Of a stretch of DNA of 64,000 bases, positions 34,092 through 42,500 are shown in pieces. The notes below the pieces were generated by a model. It made no database searches and was not told the origin of the DNA. It worked only from the letters and a program-made list of their open reading frames with translations. The position numbers were made by a program, and so were the translations under genes. The DNA is from Lachnospiraceae bacterium. Its GTDB lineage: Bacteria; Bacillota; Clostridia; Lachnospirales; Lachnospiraceae. Every line of letters begins with the position of its first letter. Within the stretch, counting starts at the first letter, position 1. The stretch is taken from NCBI GenBank assembly GCA_900753305.1, contig CAADYR010000115.1, positions 4,760 through 68,759 on the forward strand, written 5' to 3'.

Positions 34092-37000
34092 GTGAAACAG
34101 TCAAAGAAAATATTTACCAGAATGTGTCTTAATAACTGGGGTGGAGTGGCACACAAGGTATTGGAATTTAATGAATATGTGAATCTGTTCAGTGGTAAGA
34201 GCGGTTCGGGTAAATCTACGGTCATGGATGCGATACAGGTGCTTCTGTACGGAAGTTTCTCATCCAATTTCCTGAATAAAGCGGCAGATGATGCCAAGAA
34301 CAGAAGAAGCGTCCTGAGCTATCTGCGTGGGGAACAGAAGGACGGAACAGCCAATCGTGAGAATGCGGATTTCTGTTCTACGATCGTTCTGGAGATCGAG
34401 GATACCGGTACGCATAATTTTACCTGTGTTGGAGTAGCTTTTGAAGTAAAACACAATGACAGTGAGATCAAGAAGGATGTATTCTTCAGTCACTCAGGTA
34501 AAATACCGGAATCAGAGTATATTAATTCCAAGGGATATGTATACACCAATCAGGAGATCAGACAGCTATTGGAAGTGCGGGCACAGTCAGAATCCAACAA
34601 AGGCAGGGATGTGAACCGTACCTATCCTTCCAGAGAGGCATATCTGGGAGCTCTCTATGATGTCATTCTGGGCTACATTGATGGAACGAGATTCCAGATT
34701 ATGGAGAAGAGTGCCATTGCCCTGAAAATGACCAATGGTACAGGTCAGTTCATCAGGGATTACATGTTCCCTAAGAGTGAGAGTAACGTGATCGAGAAGA
34801 TCAGCGACCAGTTAGGCTCTTACAGGGATATTCAGGATAAGATCAAGGATATGCGTCATAGGATCGAGCTGCTTCGGGAGGTTCGGGAAGCAGGGGACAG
34901 GATGCTGCTGGTCAGCACTGATATTGCAAAAGCCAACGCCATGATACGCTGTATAGATGTAGTGGATCTTCAGGACAAGATCGAATCGGCACAGCAACAG
35001 CTTGCACAGAATATGGCTGATCTGGACAATCTTGCACAGGATATGGATAAAGACAGATCCATTTTGCAGGAAATTGATGAAGAACTGATCCAGGTTAAGG
35101 CGGATTTACAGGCAAGCGACCTGGGAGCAAAGGAAAATCAACTAAGTGAGCTTAAGCGTGTTGCACAGATGTTGACAGATAACAGTACCCAGTGGCGCAG
35201 AGTCACAGAAGGACTGCGCAAATGGGAAGAGGATGAGGCGATTACAGACTATGTCAGCAACCCGATGCTTCACAGAATCAATGCCTTTTGTGCCGGTAAT
35301 ATTACACAGCAGCAGTGTAATGAACTGCGGCGCAGTATTCAGAATACGCTGGTAGATATTGCAGAGACACTGGAAGAATATAAGGAGCAGAAGCGGGATT
35401 CCGATAAGGAATTGAAGGAACTGCGTACACTGGTGGATGACATGAAGAATGACAGGAAACCATATTCTCCTGTCTTAAAGGAAGCCAGAGGTGCATTGGA
35501 ACGCAGATTAAGTGACCTTTATGGTCGTACGATCAAGGTGTTCATTCTGGCAGATATGTTCGATGTAAGGGATAAGGAATGGAAGAATGCGATCGAAGGC
35601 AGAATGGGCAGATTGAAGCTGTCTCTGGTCACAGAGCCTAAATATGCCCATGAGGCAGCAGTAGCATTCCGTGATATGAAGAAATATGAGGAAATAGACC
35701 TGATCAATACAGCAGCGATCGAAAAGAGCCAACCAAAAGCAGAGCAGGGTTCTCTTTATGAGTCTGTAGAAACGAAATATCCTTATATTGATGCATGTCT
35801 CAAGCGTTATCTGGGCAGAATTATCAAGTGTCAGACTGTAGAAGAACTGGAACAGGTAAGGGATGGTGTGACACCGGATTGTTATTCCTATAGTAATTAC
35901 ATTTTCCGTCACTTGCGTAAGCGTGATTATGATAAATATGCATGTATCGGTAGTAAGGTATCCAAGTCGAGACTGGAAGAATACCAGGCAGAACTGATGA
36001 GAATTGAAGAAGAGAATGCGCAGCAGACCCAGATTATCAACAGGTTAAGTAAGGCGACAGAGTTTGAGAAGCTGTCAAATGAAGATGCATATTTTGTGTC
36101 TTTGTCTACAGCAGGCAAGGAACTGGATAAGACCATGGGTAAGATCCAGACGCTGCAACAGGATATCAAGGCGCTCAAGGAAGGCAAGTATAAGGAATTA
36201 CAGGATCGCCGGGACAGACTGGAAGAGAAACGTGCAGACAAACAGACACAGATAGACCAGAGCCAGCGTCTTGCAAATGAGTTTGAGCACAAGAAAGGCC
36301 ATTTGGAGGGTGAGATTAGCAGTAACCAGAGGGCTTTGGAAGAAAAGAAGATGGGTTACATTGCAAATCCCGAACTGGAAGCAGAGGTTGAGAAGCTGTT
36401 GCAGACCCGTTCCGGACAGAGCATTAAGAATCAGAAAAACAATGAGATTCTCACTTTGCAGGGCAAGGAGCAGGAAGAACTTGAGAGCAGACAGGCTGCC
36501 AGAAACCGCTTCAACAGGGAATATCCGTCAGTAGGATTCAGTGGCATGGAGAAATCCAATGATGTTTATGTAAACCTGCTTAATGATTATGAGACGGATT
36601 ATGAACCCAAGTATGAGAGTGAGTTCGAGAAGCAGTGTGCCATTATTTATAAGAGTCTGCGTGAAAATGTCATTGCTACGATCCATGGGGATATCAATGC
36701 AGCAAAACGTCATACGCATGATATCAACCGAATGCTTCGCAAGACTAATTTCGCAGACAGTACCTATCAGATCAAGATAGAACCGGCAAAGAACGAGAAT
36801 GGTCAGTTCTATGAGATGTTGACGGCACCGGAACTTGACAGCAAGAATATAGGCGGTAATCTGATGGAAGGTCAGATCAGTCTGGGCGAAGATGAGTTCT
36901 ATCAGAAGTATGAGAACAAGATCAAGCTGTTGACGGATAAATTCATGCCGATCAAGGACGAGGACGGAGCACAGAGAGAAAGACGTATGCAGGAAATGGA

Positions 37001-37448
37001 ACAGTATGCGGATTATCGTAACTATTTGTCCTTTAGCATGTATGAACAGGTAACAGATGCACAGGGAAATGTGATCCGGGAGAATTTCGTAGATGAGATG
37101 GCAGGACGGGATTCCGGCGGTGAAGGGCAGAACCCCAAGTATGTAGCATTACTGGCTGGCTTTGCCATGCTCTACATGCAGCAGAGCAACAGAGATTCCA
37201 AGATCAAGCTGGTGCTTCTGGATGAAGCCTTTTCCAAGATGGATCAGGAGAGAAGTGCTGTCTGCCTGCAATACGCGCGTAAGATGGACTTACAGCTCAT
37301 TGTCTGTGTACCGGATGAACGTTTACAGTCTCTGATCCGTAATGTTGACTGTGTATACGGCTTTAGAAGATATCACAATCAGATATCCATGATGCATATT
37401 GACAAGGGAGATTATCTTAAACTTATGGAAGGCGAGGAAACAGAGTAG
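34092..37448 (+). CDS. jetC: Wadjet JetC-like SMC/MukB-type ATPase
   Basis: 1,118 residues from a GTG at 34092 (weak ribosome binding site). Walker A G-K-S-G-S-G-K-S-T near 33-41; long coiled coils at about 240-450 and 600-800 with a hinge-like region between; C-terminal signature S-G-G-E-G-Q near 1007 and Walker B L-V-L-L-D-E-A-F near 1041. These are the parts of an SMC-like ring ATPase of the MukB/JetC type. In Wadjet systems it extrudes DNA loops and hands plasmids to the JetD nuclease. No JetD gene follows: the next gene is a DUF1622 protein. Confidence 0.88.
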   Translation: MKQSKKIFTRMCLNNWGGVAHKVLEFNEYVNLFSGKSGSGKSTVMDAIQVLLYGSFSSNFLNKAADDAKNRRSVLSYLRGEQKDGTANRENADFCSTIVLEIEDTGTHNFTCVGVAFEVKHNDSEIKKDVFFSHSGKIPESEYINSKGYVYTNQEIRQLLEVRAQSESNKGRDVNRTYPSREAYLGALYDVILGYIDGTRFQIMEKSAIALKMTNGTGQFIRDYMFPKSESNVIEKISDQLGSYRDIQDKIKDMRHRIELLREVREAGDRMLLVSTDIAKANAMIRCIDVVDLQDKIESAQQQLAQNMADLDNLAQDMDKDRSILQEIDEELIQVKADLQASDLGAKENQLSELKRVAQMLTDNSTQWRRVTEGLRKWEEDEAITDYVSNPMLHRINAFCAGNITQQQCNELRRSIQNTLVDIAETLEEYKEQKRDSDKELKELRTLVDDMKNDRKPYSPVLKEARGALERRLSDLYGRTIKVFILADMFDVRDKEWKNAIEGRMGRLKLSLVTEPKYAHEAAVAFRDMKKYEEIDLINTAAIEKSQPKAEQGSLYESVETKYPYIDACLKRYLGRIIKCQTVEELEQVRDGVTPDCYSYSNYIFRHLRKRDYDKYACIGSKVSKSRLEEYQAELMRIEEENAQQTQIINRLSKATEFEKLSNEDAYFVSLSTAGKELDKTMGKIQTLQQDIKALKEGKYKELQDRRDRLEEKRADKQTQIDQSQRLANEFEHKKGHLEGEISSNQRALEEKKMGYIANPELEAEVEKLLQTRSGQSIKNQKNNEILTLQGKEQEELESRQAARNRFNREYPSVGFSGMEKSNDVYVNLLNDYETDYEPKYESEFEKQCAIIYKSLRENVIATIHGDINAAKRHTHDINRMLRKTNFADSTYQIKIEPAKNENGQFYEMLTAPELDSKNIGGNLMEGQISLGEDEFYQKYENKIKLLTDKFMPIKDEDGAQRERRMQEMEQYADYRNYLSFSMYEQVTDAQGNVIRENFVDEMAGRDSGGEGQNPKYVALLAGFAMLYMQQSNRDSKIKLVLLDEAFSKMDQERSAVCLQYARKMDLQLIVCVPDERLQSLIRNVDCVYGFRRYHNQISMMHIDKGDYLKLMEGEETE

Positions 37449-37475
37449 CCTGCAGGTGAAAAGGGGGAAGAAACA

Positions 37476-37799
37476 ATGATTGAAATTATGGAAGTGGTTT
37501 TAAAGCATATTGTTGAAGTTGCAATTTTATTTTTTGAATTTGTTGGTGTTATTGTGATCATCATATCAGGGTTAAAAGGTGTCTATGCATATATCCGCCG
37601 TTTGCCGGATATGAAGATCACTCTGGCGCAGGGGCTTGCGATCGGTCTGGAATTCAAGCTGTGCAGTGAGATTTTAAAGACAGTTATTGTAAGAGAATGG
37701 ACGGAAATCGTCACGGTCGCAGGCATTATCGCATTGAGAGCGGCACTGACATTCCTGATCCACTGGGAGATTAAAGAAGAGAACCATGAGAGGCACTGA
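37476..37799 (+). CDS. DUF1622 family membrane protein
   Basis: 107 residues with three hydrophobic segments (about 10-35, 55-70, 75-95). The pattern V-V-L-K-H-I-V-E-V-A, then F-V-G-V-I-V-I-I-I-S-G, and L-A-Q-G-L-A-I-G-L-E-F is that of DUF1622, a small inner-membrane family of unknown role. GGGGGAAG precedes the ATG. It lies 27 bp after jetC, so it may share the transcript, but the family is widespread and not tied to defence. Confidence 0.8.
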   Translation: MIEIMEVVLKHIVEVAILFFEFVGVIVIIISGLKGVYAYIRRLPDMKITLAQGLAIGLEFKLCSEILKTVIVREWTEIVTVAGIIALRAALTFLIHWEIKEENHERH

Positions 37800-37866
37800 A
37801 CAATGCAAAAGAGCAGCGTAGGCAGACTATAGAGGCAATCATGGAAATGATAGAAGGAGAATTGCG

Positions 37867-38088
37867 ATGTTAATTCCGGAAGACAATACATATAATGAAA
37901 TTCGTGAGAAATCAGTAAGGCAATGGCTGGATGAAATGAGTCAGCATGAAGATATCGCAGTCAGAGGCGGTGTGAAGGTGACCCGCGAATATATGGATGA
38001 ACTGAAGAGACAGATACAGGTGTTAGAAGAAAAATGTGCACTAAAGGATGAATATCTCAAAAAATTAAAAGAACGAATCAATAAATAG
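37867..38088 (+). CDS. Small coiled-coil protein
   Basis: 73 residues. AGAAGGAGA before the ATG is strong. The C-terminal half is a coiled coil (M-D-E-L-K-R-Q-I-Q-V-L-E-E-K-C). Cytoplasmic, function unknown. It precedes a clear terminator, so it is the last gene of the unit that may begin with jetA or with the DUF1622 gene. Confidence 0.6.
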   Translation: MLIPEDNTYNEIREKSVRQWLDEMSQHEDIAVRGGVKVTREYMDELKRQIQVLEEKCALKDEYLKKLKERINK

Positions 38089-38093
38089 GCAGC

Positions 38094-38128
38094 AAAAAAT
38101 CGTCAGGAAGTCCTGGCGATTTTTTTAT
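38094..38128 (+). terminator. Rho-independent terminator
   Basis: AAAAAATCGTCAGGA (38094-38108) pairs with TCCTGGCGATTTTTT (38111-38125), with a 2-3 nt loop, and runs into a T tract. The flanking A and T runs make it possibly bidirectional. Confidence 0.85.
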
Positions 38129-38236
38129 ACAGACAAACTCCTTAAAATTGGGGACATAAAATTAAAACCGGGGTGTGTTTACATAAAATCTCATACTATA
38201 TAATTTGTTCATGGAAGGTAAGTGATTTGCCATAAA

Positions 38237-38917
38237 TAAACAGGAGAGGAAATCTATAAAAAAGTCAAACAGAACAAAAGCGATGACACTGCATACGAAG
38301 TGCAGATCAATGGACAGAAATATCAGATACTGGAAGCGGCGCCAACCCTTAACGGACTGCGGATGATCACGTATTACCCCCTGCGTGAAATGTTGCGTCC
38401 GGTGCGTAATATAGCGGGAATTACCAGTGGATTTCTTGCAGTATTGATGTTGGTAGGTCTTTTGTTCATGATTCTGTTCTATAAGAATATACTGTTGCAG
38501 TTCAAGATTCTTACAGAACATTTAAAACAGGTAGAGAACGGAAATTTTGAAACGCAGATAACGGAATTGCCGAACAATGAGTTCGCATATGTTTTTGAAC
38601 AGTTTAACCGAATGGTAGAGAGAATACGTCATTTGATCTCTTCTACATTAAAAGAGCAACAGCTAAGGAACCAGGCGGAAATGAGACAACTGCAAAACGT
38701 GTTGCATAAAAATTTTAAGGATACTCCTGCAGTGGAGAAGGACAGAGAAGGTACTTCCGGAGACAGTCAGGATATCATTCCCTTTATAAAATCCTATGTC
38801 TATGAAAACTTTGATAAAGATTTGTCACTGGATCATCTGGGACAGGTAGTACATCTGCATCCTGCTTATCTTTCAAAAGTATTTAAAGATGAGACAGATA
38901 TGAATGAATATAATTAA
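38237..38917 (+). pseudogene. Collapsed YesM/YesN-type sensor kinase and AraC regulator remnant
   Basis: The frame opens after a stop near 38236 with no good start. It encodes the end of an outside sensor domain, a membrane helix (F-L-A-V-L-M-L-V-G-L-L-F-M-I-L-F), and a HAMP domain with the linker that normally precedes I-N-P-H-F in YesM-type kinases. It then jumps to the first helix-turn-helix of an AraC domain (F-D-K-D-L-S-L-D-H-L-G-Q-V-V, Y-L-S-K-V-F-K) and stops before the second. The kinase core, the receiver domain and half the DNA-binding domain are missing, so two neighbouring two-component genes were fused by deletion and then broken. Confidence 0.7.
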
Positions 38918-38974
38918 GTGCTAACTGTTCTATTTATTATAGAATTATAAAAAATCTAAACTATTTGTTAATTG

Positions 38975-39001
38975 TTAGCACTCTCTATTGACGAGTGCTA
39001 A
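38975..39001 (+). promoter_or_regulatory. CIRCE element (HrcA operator)
   Basis: TTAGCACTC-N9-GAGTGCTAA, a perfect match to the CIRCE consensus. HrcA bound here represses class I heat shock genes until heat or misfolded protein titrates GroEL. It lies upstream of hsp20 and covers the -35 of its promoter. Confidence 0.97.
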
Positions 39002-39016
39002 CAGCGGTGGTATAAC
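38988..39016 (+). promoter_or_regulatory. Promoter of hsp20
   Basis: TTGACG (38988-38993), 17-bp spacer, TATAAC (39011-39016). The -35 overlaps the spacer and right arm of the CIRCE element, the classical HrcA repression geometry. Confidence 0.75.
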
Positions 39017-39109
39017 ATAATCAGAACAAGGGAAGAGAGATAAAAATCAAAGCCCTGTTCCACAGAAACGTAAAATAACAATGATGTTTTATATAAGGAG
39101 GAATTGATT

Positions 39110-39544
39110 ATGTTGATGCCTAGTATTTTTGGAGAAGATTTATTTGATGGATTAATGGATGGTTTTGCATTCCCTGCTGACTGGAGTTATGCAAAGAATA
39201 CAGCCAATGTGATGAAGACAGATATCAAGGAAAATGAGAACGGCTATGAACTTGACATTGATCTTCCCGGTTATAAGAAAGAAAATGTAAAGGCTGAACT
39301 CAAGGATGGTTATCTGACGATCAGTGCTTCTAATGACAGCAGCACAGAAGAAAAAGATGAGAAGGGCAAATACATTCGTAAGGAACGTTATACCGGCTCC
39401 GTAAGCAGAAGCTTCTATGTTGGTAAATATGTTACGGAAGAAGATATTCATGCTAAATTCGAGAACGGAATCCTGAAATTGTCCGTACCTAAGGTAGATG
39501 CACCGAAGGTTGAACAGAATAAATACATTGCCATTGAAGGATAA
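39110..39544 (+). CDS. hsp20: Hsp20/alpha-crystallin small heat shock protein
   Basis: 144 residues; ATG at 39110 with AAGGAGG 7 nt upstream (a TTG at 39104 is too close). The alpha-crystallin domain covers about 35-135: Y-E-L-D-I-D-L-P-G-Y-K-K-E-N-V, L-T-I-S-A, then R-S-F-Y-V-G and the closing G-I-L-K-L-S-V-P-K. It is an ATP-independent holdase that keeps unfolding proteins soluble. Controlled by the CIRCE/HrcA site upstream and ended by a strong terminator. Confidence 0.95.
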   Translation: MLMPSIFGEDLFDGLMDGFAFPADWSYAKNTANVMKTDIKENENGYELDIDLPGYKKENVKAELKDGYLTISASNDSSTEEKDEKGKYIRKERYTGSVSRSFYVGKYVTEEDIHAKFENGILKLSVPKVDAPKVEQNKYIAIEG

Positions 39545-39550
39545 GTATAT

Positions 39551-39588
39551 AAATCCCGCAGATTTCACCCCCTGCGGGATTTTTTTTG
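39551..39588 (+). terminator. Rho-independent terminator
   Basis: AAATCCCGCA (39551-39560) pairs with TGCGGGATTT (39573-39582), followed by eight T residues. Confidence 0.9.
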
Positions 39589-39640
39589 CTTTCAGAACGA
39601 ACGTTCAACAAAAATGCTGGTAAAACGAGCGGATATATTT

Positions 39641-39668
39641 ATAGCATATTTTCTGAGAAAAATGCTAT
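39641..39668 (+). promoter_or_regulatory. Inverted repeat upstream of lrgAB
   Basis: ATAGCAT (39641-39647) and ATGCTAT (39662-39668) flank an A/T-rich 14-nt centre. It lies 53 bp before the lrgA ATG, so it is placed as an operator or leader hairpin. No regulator can be named. Confidence 0.35.
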
Positions 39669-39720
39669 CCTGTAAAAGTACGCGTGAAGGCGTTTTTTTT
39701 AGTACGAGGAGGAAAAAGTT

Positions 39721-40083
39721 ATGAAATATGTCAGACAGTTCATGTTGATCCTGATGATTTCCTTTTGCGGAGAATTATTGAAATATTTACTTCCATTGCC
39801 AATTCCGGCAAGTGTGTACGGATTTATCCTGTTATTTGCAGGACTTTTAACAGGAGTGATCAAACTGGATATGGTAAAGGATGCAGCAAAATTTCTGATT
39901 GAGATCATGCCGCTTATGTTCATACCGGCGGGCGTGGGACTGATCGTTTCATGGGATGTATTAAAGCCTGTATTGTTACCTTTTGCAGTCATTACAGTGA
40001 TCACAACAGTAGCAGTTATGGCAATGGCAGGAAGAGTTACCCAGTGGGTCATCCGCAGGGAAAAGGGGGAGAAGCATGAATGA
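39721..40083 (+). CDS. lrgA: CidA/LrgA family holin-like protein
   Basis: 120 residues with four membrane helices. Y-V-R-Q-F-M-L-I-L-x-I-S-F-C-G-E-L-L-K opens the protein and P-L-P-I-P-A-S-V-Y-G-F matches the family centre. LrgA-type proteins form small membrane pores that influence murein hydrolase activity; in several Firmicutes the LrgAB pair instead exports pyruvate. GAGGAGG precedes the ATG. Eight bp overlap with lrgB. Confidence 0.9.
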   Translation: MKYVRQFMLILMISFCGELLKYLLPLPIPASVYGFILLFAGLLTGVIKLDMVKDAAKFLIEIMPLMFIPAGVGLIVSWDVLKPVLLPFAVITVITTVAVMAMAGRVTQWVIRREKGEKHE

Positions 40084-40768
40084 GATAATGGGAAACTCCT
40101 TGTTTTTTGGAGTTATGATCAGCGTGGCGGCCTATGAAATAGGTGTACTGTTAAAAAAGAAATTCAAACTTGCGATTTTTAACCCTCTGTTGATCGCAAT
40201 TGCAGTAATTATCGTGATTCTGGCAATTACAGGAGTAGAATATGATACATATAATGACGGTGCCAAATACCTTAGCTATCTGCTGACACCGGCAACTGTA
40301 TGTCTGGCAGTACCTCTCTATGAACAGCTTGAGATATTAAAGAAGAATCTGAAGGCAATTCTGGCAGGAATTCTGGCGGGAGCCCTGACCAGCGTTACCA
40401 GTGTGCTGATACTGGCAATCCTGTTTGGACTGAGCCATGAGGAATATGTTACATTATTGCCCAAATCCATTACGACGGCGATTGGAATGGGAGTGTCAGA
40501 AGAACTGGGAGGAATCGTGACGATCACCGTTGCGGTCATTATCATTACAGGTGTTCTTGGCAACATGTTTGCAGAAGCGGTCTGCAGGATATTCTGGATT
40601 GAAGAACCCATAGCAAAGGGCATCGGGATAGGATCTGCATCACACGCGATCGGTACAGCCAAGGCAATGGAACTTGGTGATATAGAAGGGGCTATGAGTA
40701 GTCTGTCAATTGCGGTGTCTGGACTGATCACTGTAATACTGGCAAGTGTATACGCACAGTTTTTATAG
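40076..40768 (+). CDS. lrgB: LrgB family membrane protein
   Basis: 230 residues with about six membrane helices. Family motifs: Y-E-I-G-V near residue 18, F-N-P-L-L near 38, [10 protein letters not shown] near 126, and [16 protein letters not shown] near 186. Its start codon overlaps the 3' end of lrgA, so the pair is translated together. They may tune murein breakdown or act in pyruvate transport. Confidence 0.92.
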   Translation: MNEIMGNSLFFGVMISVAAYEIGVLLKKKFKLAIFNPLLIAIAVIIVILAITGVEYDTYNDGAKYLSYLLTPATVCLAVPLYEQLEILKKNLKAILAGILAGALTSVTSVLILAILFGLSHEEYVTLLPKSITTAIGMGVSEELGGIVTITVAVIIITGVLGNMFAEAVCRIFWIEEPIAKGIGIGSASHAIGTAKAMELGDIEGAMSSLSIAVSGLITVILASVYAQFL

Positions 40769-40799
40769 AAAATCATATAAAAAGAAATGAACAGAAAAC

Positions 40800-40836
40800 A
40801 AAGCGCATGTGGAATGAACCGCATGCGCTTTTTAAT
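40800..40836 (+). terminator. Rho-independent terminator
   Basis: AAGCGCATG (40801-40809) pairs with CATGCGCTT (40822-40830), followed by TTTAATAATAA. Confidence 0.8.
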
Positions 40837-40958
40837 AATAAATAAAAATTTCATTTTAACATATATTATTTATTGAAAATCATAATTAGAAAAATGTGTA
40901 CTAAATAATTCGACCATCTAAACCTTTTGATATTCTATTAGGAAAGGAAGGTATATAT

Positions 40959-41183
40959 ATGGATTATAAGGTACGTATGCGTAATCTGCGTGAAGATAGT
41001 GATAAAACACAGCAGGAGATCGCAGCAATTCTAGGAACATCACAGACCATGTATGCACGCTACGAGAGAGGGGCAAATGAGATGCCGATCCGACATCTTA
41101 TTTGGCTTGCAAAGTACTATGATGTATCAACAGATTATCTTCTGGGGTTAACAAAGGAAAAGAAACCATTTCCCCAAAAATAA
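40959..41183 (+). CDS. Small XRE-family HTH regulator
   Basis: 74 residues, entirely a helix-turn-helix: R-M-R-N-L-R-E-D-S-D-K-T-Q-Q-E-I-A, L-G-T-S-Q-T-M-Y-A-R-Y-E-R-G, then a helix Y-Y-D-V-S-T-D-Y-L-L-G-L. It is a SinR/Xre-type DNA-binding protein with no extra domain. GGAAAGGAAGG precedes the ATG. It lies alone between lrgAB and pfkA; its target is unknown. Confidence 0.85.
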   Translation: MDYKVRMRNLREDSDKTQQEIAAILGTSQTMYARYERGANEMPIRHLIWLAKYYDVSTDYLLGLTKEKKPFPQK

Positions 41184-41252
41184 AAGAAAACGATCAATAA
41201 ATAATGTGTAGGGTTTAAAAGGAAAAAGTAAAGATATTTACTAAGATAAAAC

Positions 41253-41280
41253 TTGACAATTTTTTATCAAATTATATTGT
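41253..41280 (+). promoter_or_regulatory. Probable promoter of pfkA
   Basis: TTGACA (41253-41258), 16-bp spacer, TATTGT (41275-41280), about 85 bp upstream of the ATG. Confidence 0.5.
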
Positions 41281-41366
41281 AATCTGGAATAAAATAGATT
41301 AAAATAAAAAGGTGAATGAGAAAAAAATAACAAAGTTTATGTTATATATGCATAGGAGGTAATATC

Positions 41367-42341
41367 ATGTCCAAAGAGATTAAGTGCATTGGTGTGTTAA
41401 CAAGCGGTGGAGATGCACCTGGTATGAATGCAGCGATTCGTGCAGTTGTTAGAAAAGCGATTTCTAATGGCGTTACTGTAAAAGGTATCAAGAGAGGTTA
41501 TGCAGGTCTGTTGAATGAAGAGATCGTTGATATGCAGAAGCAGAATGTTTCTGATATCATTCAGCGTGGTGGTACGATCCTTGGTACAGCCCGTTGTCTG
41601 GAATTCAAAGATCCGGAAGTACAGGCTCACGCAGCAGATATCTGTAGAAAGCATGGTATCGATGGACTGGTTGTAATCGGTGGTGACGGTTCTTACCGTG
41701 GAGCACAGGCTCTTGCAAGAAATGGTATCAACACGATCGGTCTGCCCGGTACAATCGACCTTGATATTGCCTGTACAGAATATACAATTGGTTTTGATAC
41801 TGCAATTAATACAGCAATGGAAGCAATTGATAAGGTAAGAGATACTTCTTCTTCTCATGAGAGATGTTCTATTATCGAAGTTATGGGACGTAATGCGGGT
41901 TACATCGCTCTGTGGACAGGCGTTGCCAATGGTGCAGAGGATATCCTTCTTCCTGAGAAATACGATTACAATGAACAGGAACTGATCAATAATATCATTG
42001 CCAGCAGAAAGCGTGGCAAGACCCATCATATCATTGTAAATGCAGAAGGTATCGGACATTCTACATCCATGGCAAAGAGAATCGAAGCAGCAACAGGTAT
42101 TGAGACTCGTGCAACGATTCTTGGTTACCTACAGCGTGGCGGCAGCCCTACATGTAAGGATCGTTTCTATGCTTCTATCATGGGTGCTTATGCAGCAGAT
42201 ATTCTGTGTGCAGGTAAGTCCAATCGTGTAGTAGCATACAAGCACGGCGAATTCGTAGACTTCGATATCGAAGAAGCATTAAATATGGAAAAGACAATTA
42301 ATGAATATCAGTATGATATCTGTAGAAAATTGTCCAGATAA
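41367..42341 (+). CDS. pfkA: 6-phosphofructokinase
   Basis: 324 residues. T-S-G-G-D-A-P-G-M-N-A-A-I-R near residue 12 binds ATP, G-G-D-G-S-Y-R-G near 104 is the ATP-type phosphate loop, and M-G-R-N-A-G-Y near 172 binds fructose 6-phosphate. The catalytic segment reads P-G-T-I-D-L-D-I-A instead of the usual P-G-T-I-D-N-D-I: both Asp are kept but Asn is Leu. It commits glucose 6-phosphate to glycolysis. AGGAGGT precedes the ATG. Confidence 0.94.
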   Translation: MSKEIKCIGVLTSGGDAPGMNAAIRAVVRKAISNGVTVKGIKRGYAGLLNEEIVDMQKQNVSDIIQRGGTILGTARCLEFKDPEVQAHAADICRKHGIDGLVVIGGDGSYRGAQALARNGINTIGLPGTIDLDIACTEYTIGFDTAINTAMEAIDKVRDTSSSHERCSIIEVMGRNAGYIALWTGVANGAEDILLPEKYDYNEQELINNIIASRKRGKTHHIIVNAEGIGHSTSMAKRIEAATGIETRATILGYLQRGGSPTCKDRFYASIMGAYAADILCAGKSNRVVAYKHGEFVDFDIEEALNMEKTINEYQYDICRKLSR

Positions 42342-42373
42342 TAAATAAAGTCTGAATTTGAGAGAATCATGAA

Positions 42374-42416
42374 ACAATCCGAAGATGAGATTTACTTATT
42401 TTCGGATTGTTTTTGT
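42374..42416 (+). terminator. Rho-independent terminator of pfkA
   Basis: ACAATCCGAA (42374-42383) pairs with TTCGGATTGT (42401-42410), followed by TTTTTG. Its T-run overlaps the -35 of the next promoter. Confidence 0.85.
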
Positions 42417-42435
42417 TATGGCAGATTGCTATAAT
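42407..42435 (+). promoter_or_regulatory. Promoter of ktrBA
   Basis: TTGTTT (42407-42412), 17-bp spacer, TATAAT (42430-42435). The -35 lies inside the right arm and T-run of the pfkA terminator. Confidence 0.6.
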
Positions 42436-42500
42436 GTGCATAGGCATTTTGGAATGTAAGATTAAGCCTGTATGTCGGGCATAAAGGAGATATTGGGGAG

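Noticed and set aside
36271..36780. Plus-strand frames inside jetC in another frame
   Set aside because: Arg-rich out-of-frame translation of coiled-coil coding DNA with no start signal.
40800..40836. GCATGCGC-type repeat considered as a regulatory palindrome
   Set aside because: It has a short loop and a following T-rich stretch after lrgB, so a terminator is the simpler reading.
42436..42500. Leader of ktrB examined for a c-di-AMP (ydaO) riboswitch
   Set aside because: Too short and without the conserved ydaO sequence blocks.
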